Origin: Candidatus Kaiserbacteria bacterium
Lineage (GTDB): Bacteria > Patescibacteriota > Minisyncoccia > Phycocordibacterales > Phycocordibacteraceae
Length of the DNA: 7,897 bases
Direction: 5' to 3'
NCBI GenBank assembly: GCA_016182285.1
Contig: JACOXQ010000027.1
Span: 1-7,897, forward strand
The notes under the pieces were generated by a model. That model saw only the letters and a program-made list of their open reading frames with translations, was not told the DNA's origin and ran no database searches. Made by a program: the position numbers and the translations under genes. Positions 5,528 through 7,897 of the stretch are shown in pieces. Numbering within the stretch: the stretch's first letter is position 1; each line of letters opens with the position of its first letter.

Positions 5528-6801
5528 AAAACTTCTCAAAAATTATTGTCGCCGGAGTTCTCGCTTTCATAGCGGGAACGGTTGTGCGCAGATATAAGCC
5601 GCGCATCGTGATGGTTACCGGCTCTGTAGGGAAGACCTCTACGAAAGATGCCGTGGCCGCCGTGTTGTCAGAACGCTTCATGGTGAGGAAAAGCGACAAA
5701 AGCTTTAATACCGAATTCGGCGTGCCGTTCACCATTCTCGGCGCGAAGAATCCGTGGCGCAACCCTCTCGCGTGGGGTTCAATTATAAAAAATTCCCTCG
5801 CGCTCATTTTTCTGCCGAATCATTATCCGAATATGCTCGTGCTTGAAGTCGGCGCCGACAGGCCGGGAGACCTGTCCAGGATATTGCGCATCGCGGCGCC
5901 GGACGCGGTCGTCGTGACGCGCCTTCCGAAAATACCGGTACATGTGGAGGCATACGCCTCGCCGGAGGCCGTACGGGAAGAGGAGTTTTCTCCGGCATAC
6001 TCGCTTTCTGCGGGAGCGCCGCTCATTATCTCCGCAGATGACCCGTACGTTCTGGACGACGCAGTCCGCACGTCCGCGCGCATACTCTCGTATGGCGTCG
6101 CTGACGATGCTACGGTAAGCATCGGCGACACGGGGTTTTATGAAGAGGAGGGAAAGGTTCTCGGAATGAAGGCGAGTGTCGTCGTTCTGAATGGAGAAAA
6201 AGGAAATTTAGTCGTGAAAGGTTCCGTCGGAACTACCCAGCTTCTGCCGGCCGCCGCCGCTATAGCTGCTGCAAACGCTTTTAATATATCTCTCGCCGAT
6301 GCTTTGGAGGCGCTTGAAAACTACGAACCGCCTGCAGGCCGTGGACGCCTTCTCTTGGGGAAGAACGATTCGGTCATCATTGACGATTCTTACAACTCTT
6401 CGCCGGCGGCTGTTGAAGAGGCCCTCGTAACCTTAAAGTCATTTCCGACATCCGGTAGACGCATCGCGGTTCTCGGCGATATGCTGGAGCTGGGACGTTA
6501 TTCTGTCATGGAGCACGATAGGATAGGCGCGCTCGCGCGCGCGTCTGCCGACATGGTCGTTGCCGTGGGCATCCGCGCGAAGGCATTCGCCGCCGCACAC
6601 GGAAACACGGATGTTGTGCTGTTTGACAATGCCAACTCTGCCGCGCTGGCCCTCCCGGACCTGATTAAAGAAGATGATGTCATTCTCGTGAAAGGGTCGC
6701 AGTCTATCCGCATGGAGCGCATTGTGGAAGCGCTTCTCGCCGACCCAGCCGACTCTGTCAAACTCGTCCGCCAAGAACGCGAGTGGAAAAAGCTAATATA
6801 A
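5524..6801 (+). CDS. murF: MurF-type UDP-MurNAc-tripeptide--D-Ala-D-Ala ligase lacking the N-terminal substrate domain
   Basis: The family adds D-Ala-D-Ala to UDP-MurNAc-tripeptide with ATP, completing the pentapeptide precursor in the cytoplasm. The 425-aa product shows the P-loop TGSVGKTST at 32-40, FNTEFGVPFTIL (61-72), VLEVGADRPGD (106-116), DDSYNSSP (287-294), VLGDMLELG (316-324) and VKGSQSIRME (389-398). The last three are clear MurF signatures. Typical MurF proteins carry about 80-100 residues of UDP-substrate-binding domain before the P-loop. Here that domain is absent, and a hydrophobic segment (about 6-20, KIIVAGVLAFIAGTV) followed by RRYKPR precedes the P-loop. Glu154 stands where I place the carbamylated Lys of Mur ligases. 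The start overlaps the ftsI stop (ATGA). Other Mur-ligase-like activities cannot be excluded. Confidence 0.88.
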   Translation: MKNFSKIIVAGVLAFIAGTVVRRYKPRIVMVTGSVGKTSTKDAVAAVLSERFMVRKSDKSFNTEFGVPFTILGAKNPWRNPLAWGSIIKNSLALIFLPNHYPNMLVLEVGADRPGDLSRILRIAAPDAVVVTRLPKIPVHVEAYASPEAVREEEFSPAYSLSAGAPLIISADDPYVLDDAVRTSARILSYGVADDATVSIGDTGFYEEEGKVLGMKASVVVLNGEKGNLVVKGSVGTTQLLPAAAAIAAANAFNISLADALEALENYEPPAGRGRLLLGKNDSVIIDDSYNSSPAAVEEALVTLKSFPTSGRRIAVLGDMLELGRYSVMEHDRIGALARASADMVVAVGIRAKAFAAAHGNTDVVLFDNANSAALALPDLIKEDDVILVKGSQSIRMERIVEALLADPADSVKLVRQEREWKKLI

Positions 6802-6812
6802 ATAAAACCGCA

Positions 6813-6884
6813 TGACCCTACGCGGAATCGAACCGCGCTTCCATCCTTGAGAAGGATGTGTCCTAGCCGATAGACGATAGGGCC
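6813..6884 (-). tRNA. tRNA-Glu (anticodon CUC)
   Basis: On the minus strand a full 72-nt cloverleaf folds. The acceptor GGCCCTA pairs with TAGGGTC (one G-U at 2-71) and the discriminator is A. The D-stem GTCT/GGAC encloses ATCGGCTA. The anticodon stem CATCC/GGATG holds the loop TTCTCAA with anticodon CTC, which reads GAG. The T-stem CGCGG/CCGCG holds TTCGATT. The TCGTCTA entry into the D-arm is typical of tRNA-Glu. No CCA is encoded, so CCA must be added by nucleotidyltransferase. The gene faces murF and ends 11 nt from its stop codon. Confidence 0.95.
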
Positions 6885-6893
6885 GTCTGCCTT

Positions 6894-6902
6894 TTTATAA
6901 CA
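6894..6902 (-). promoter_or_regulatory. Extended -10 promoter of tRNA-Glu
   Basis: On the minus strand TG-T-TATAAA occupies 6902 to 6894, an extended -10 element. Transcription would start near 6887, about 3 nt before the tRNA 5' end. The element abuts the T-run of the upstream terminator, so any -35 would lie within that hairpin; no good -35 is seen there. Confidence 0.5.
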
Positions 6903-6930
6903 AAAAAAAGCCGGTGTCGCCACCGGCTTT
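6902..6930 (-). terminator. Strong intrinsic terminator of the 65-aa gene
   Basis: AAAGCCGGTG at 6907-6916 pairs perfectly with CACCGGCTTT at 6921-6930 around a TCGC loop. On the minus strand the stem runs directly into eight T residues (6909-6902). It lies 29 nt after the stop of the 65-aa gene. On the plus strand only three T follow before GTT, so read-through from murF would be terminated weakly at best. Confidence 0.9.
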
Positions 6931-6959
6931 GTTCCAGCCACTCAGGAAGGAAAATCAGA

Positions 6960-7157
6960 CTAAGGATCCGTTTGACGCATCCGATGGTACAAGTCGTGAG
7001 CCATCGCGTCTGGGTCAATGTGTTTCTTTTTTTTCTCCGTAGGATTAGAAATCACACGCTCCGGAATAATCGAATCATTTGCAGCATCAACGGCTGGAGC
7101 CGGATGCTCGGCTTTGATACGATCCATGAGCTGATCCAATTTTTGCTTCGCACTCAT
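6960..7157 (-). CDS. Small charged hypothetical protein (65 aa)
   Basis: I do not recognise this protein. The frame is open from an ATG at 7181, but the ATG at 7157 has a strong GGAGG (7163-7167) 5 nt upstream, and a transcript from the extended -10 at 7188-7196 would start near 7181. I therefore choose 7157, giving 65 aa starting MSAKQKLDQLMDRIKAEHP. The sequence is hydrophilic: a short N-terminal helix, a Pro/Ala-rich middle, a KKKK cluster (42-45), and a His/Met-rich end (AMAHDLYHRMRQTDP). No signal peptide, membrane segment or cysteine is present. The good ribosome-binding site, own promoter and strong terminator support a real, independently expressed gene. The codon use does not stand out by eye. 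Confidence 0.7.
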   Translation of the reverse strand: MSAKQKLDQLMDRIKAEHPAPAVDAANDSIIPERVISNPTEKKKKHIDPDAMAHDLYHRMRQTDP

Positions 7158-7187
7158 ACTGCCCTCCATTGGGTTAGGCATGTTGGA

Positions 7188-7196
7188 AGCATAGCA
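7188..7196 (-). promoter_or_regulatory. Extended -10 promoter of the 65-aa gene
   Basis: On the minus strand TG-C-TATGCT runs from 7196 to 7188. It starts right at the T-tract of the terminator of the 111-aa gene and would place the transcript start near 7181, with a leader of about 24 nt to the ATG at 7157. No convincing -35 is visible. Confidence 0.4.
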
Positions 7197-7220
7197 TAAA
7201 TCGGCACCCGGAGGTGCCGA
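7197..7220 (-). terminator. Intrinsic terminator of the 111-aa gene
   Basis: TCGGCACC (7201-7208) and GGTGCCGA (7213-7220) form a perfect 8-bp stem with a CGGA loop. On the minus strand TTTAT follows. The stop of the 111-aa gene is 20 nt upstream. The stem is GC-rich but the T-run is short, so it may be leaky. Confidence 0.65.
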
Positions 7221-7240
7221 CTGTTAGGTGACTGCGCTGA

Positions 7241-7576
7241 TTAGCCAGCAAGCGCGAGACTGACTGCGCGGTAATTAGGCAGTCTTCGCAGGATTGATGT
7301 GACACCTGTTATTTTGGCAACGGAACGAACGAGAGACGCTGCCAGTTTCCGAGCCGCTTTTTCATCGCTGATGGGGCCAAGATACATCACTGCGGTGCCC
7401 GAATTGCCAACACGGACGCCAATGTGGCCGAGCGCTAAATTTTCATTCAGGCGCATAATTTCTTGACGCTGACGTTGCGAAATTTTCCGCTTTAGCCAAA
7501 CGCCGACCATTGCGCCCATTCGCGGATCAAGATGCCTCGGATGGACCGCTACACCTGCAAAACACTTTCTTTTCAT
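7241..7576 (-). CDS. Hypothetical basic protein with a BON-like pattern in its C-terminal half (111 aa)
   Basis: I cannot name this protein. AAGGGA (7583-7588) lies 6 nt upstream of the ATG at 7576 and supports this start. The N-terminal third is basic (KRK at 2-4, LKRKISQRQRQ at 28-38). From about residue 33 the predicted pattern is helix (QRQRQEIMRLNENL), strand (HIGVRVGN), strand (TAVMYLGPI), helix (SDEKAARKLAASLVRSVAKI) and strand (GVTSILRRL). This alpha-beta-beta-alpha-beta order, with a G-x-I-S turn and a GV before the last strand, resembles a BON domain, but the resemblance is weak. No signal peptide or membrane segment is clear; GAMVGVW is too short. It has its own terminator, so it may be monocistronic or follow the yqeY-like gene. 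Confidence 0.7.
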   Translation of the reverse strand: MKRKCFAGVAVHPRHLDPRMGAMVGVWLKRKISQRQRQEIMRLNENLALGHIGVRVGNSGTAVMYLGPISDEKAARKLAASLVRSVAKITGVTSILRRLPNYRAVSLALAG

Positions 7577-7696
7577 TCCAGTTCCCTTCAGTAATTGTAG
7601 GTTGATGGCCGATATTTACATAAAGAACATGCACACAAAGCACACAAACAAAACACCAGCCGCATGAACTGTATCACATGAAGTATTAAAGAACAG
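7577..7696. other. Intergenic spacer with a tandem 9-bp repeat
   Basis: The 120-nt gap upstream of the 111-aa gene contains GCACACAAA twice in tandem (7631-7639, 7640-7648). On the minus strand this reads as a T/G-rich TTTGTGTGC pair followed 3' by TATGTAAAT, which might be a weak -10 for the 111-aa gene. ACTGT/ACAGT copies about 20 nt apart near 7670-7697 form only a weak stem, and I see no convincing terminator for the yqeY-like gene. Confidence 0.35.
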
Positions 7697-7897
7697 TTAC
7701 GCGAAGATGGAGTCCACAACCGCCTTCACGTCGGCGCCGTCGGCCTTGCCTTTTAATTCTTTCATCAGCGCGCCGGTAAATTTGCCGGCGTCGGCCTTGC
7801 TAGAGACGCCAAGCTCCGCCATCTTCGCTTTAGCGATAGTCAGTATTTCTTCACGACTCATCATCGCCGGCAGATATGATTCTAGGATTGCGAGTTC
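7697..7897 (-). CDS. GatB/YqeY domain-containing protein, C-terminal part (partial)
   Basis: The leftward frame enters at the window edge and gives 66 residues before TAA at 7697-7699. The visible part matches the end of YqeY-type proteins. ELAILESYLPAMMSREEI corresponds to the family's E(L/I)xxLExYLPxxLSxEE motif, and SSKADAGKFTGALMKELKGKADG to its S-x-x-D-x-G-K-x-M-x-x-L-x-x-x-x-x-G-x-A-D-G block. The domain is the tRNA-binding tail of GatB; stand-alone YqeY is thought to act around tRNA amidation or a related process, but its exact role is unsettled. About the first half to two thirds lies outside the window. No GatB catalytic region is visible, and a full GatB cannot be strictly excluded, although the sequence is more YqeY-like. 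Confidence 0.88.
   Translation of the reverse strand, partial: ELAILESYLPAMMSREEILTIAKAKMAELGVSSKADAGKFTGALMKELKGKADGADVKAVVDSIFA

Noticed and set aside
6907..6930. The strong hairpin as terminator for the murF operon on the plus strand
   Set aside because: On that strand only three T follow the stem before GTTCC, whereas the minus strand has eight T; it mainly serves the leftward gene.
6960..7181. Start of the small minus-strand gene at ATG 7181
   Set aside because: The predicted transcript begins at about this position and no ribosome-binding site precedes it; the ATG at 7157 has an ideal GGAGG.

Overview
The window most likely comes from a small-genome bacterium of the Candidate Phyla Radiation (Patescibacteria, Parcubacteria-like). 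This rests on inference from protein style: a MurF that begins almost at its P-loop, a lysyl-tRNA synthetase with a GVSER form of motif 3, a very short FtsL-like protein, and a stand-alone GIY-YIG nuclease between housekeeping genes. TGA, TAA and TAG are all used as stops (TGA ends ftsI in an ATGA overlap), so the standard bacterial code applies and TGA is not recoded to Gly.

Layout, left to right. Positions 1-39 hold the last codons of a rightward gene that looks like greA. lysS (72-1541) follows, and its stop lies inside a weak hairpin that may terminate both lysS and the convergent, AT-richer GIY-YIG nuclease gene (1564-1803, minus strand). The region 1804-2082 has no protein gene of normal size but is dense in structure. 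It holds a 61-nt imperfect palindrome (1820-1880), a 14-bp perfect inverted repeat (1879-1892 / 1963-1976), a TATAAT promoter with 10-bp-phased TGGG boxes typical of MraZ operators, and a hairpin that coincides with a 9-codon upstream reading frame ending 2 nt before the mraZ start.

Positions 2083-6801 are a tight division and cell-wall (dcw) operon: mraZ, rsmH, an FtsL-like membrane protein, a class B penicillin-binding protein (ftsI) and murF. Neighbours overlap or are separated by at most 5 nt. murE, which sits between ftsI and murF in many bacteria, is absent. The products are a regulator that probably represses its own operon (MraZ), a 16S rRNA methyltransferase (RsmH), the septal transpeptidase with a likely partner, and the ligase that finishes the UDP-MurNAc-pentapeptide precursor.

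The right part (6813-7897) is transcribed leftward, towards murF. It holds a yqeY-like gene (only its C-terminus is in the window), a 111-aa hypothetical with a BON-like strand/helix pattern, a 65-aa charged hypothetical, and tRNA-Glu(CUC). Two intrinsic terminators lie here, each abutting an extended -10 promoter for the next gene, so these units are probably independent and tightly packed.

The best leads for something undescribed are the structured lysS-mraZ intergenic region with its nuclease gene, the mraZ leader hairpin/uORF, and the truncated, apparently membrane-anchored MurF in which Glu stands where a carbamylated Lys is expected. No CRISPR array, insertion sequence or obvious defence system is visible.
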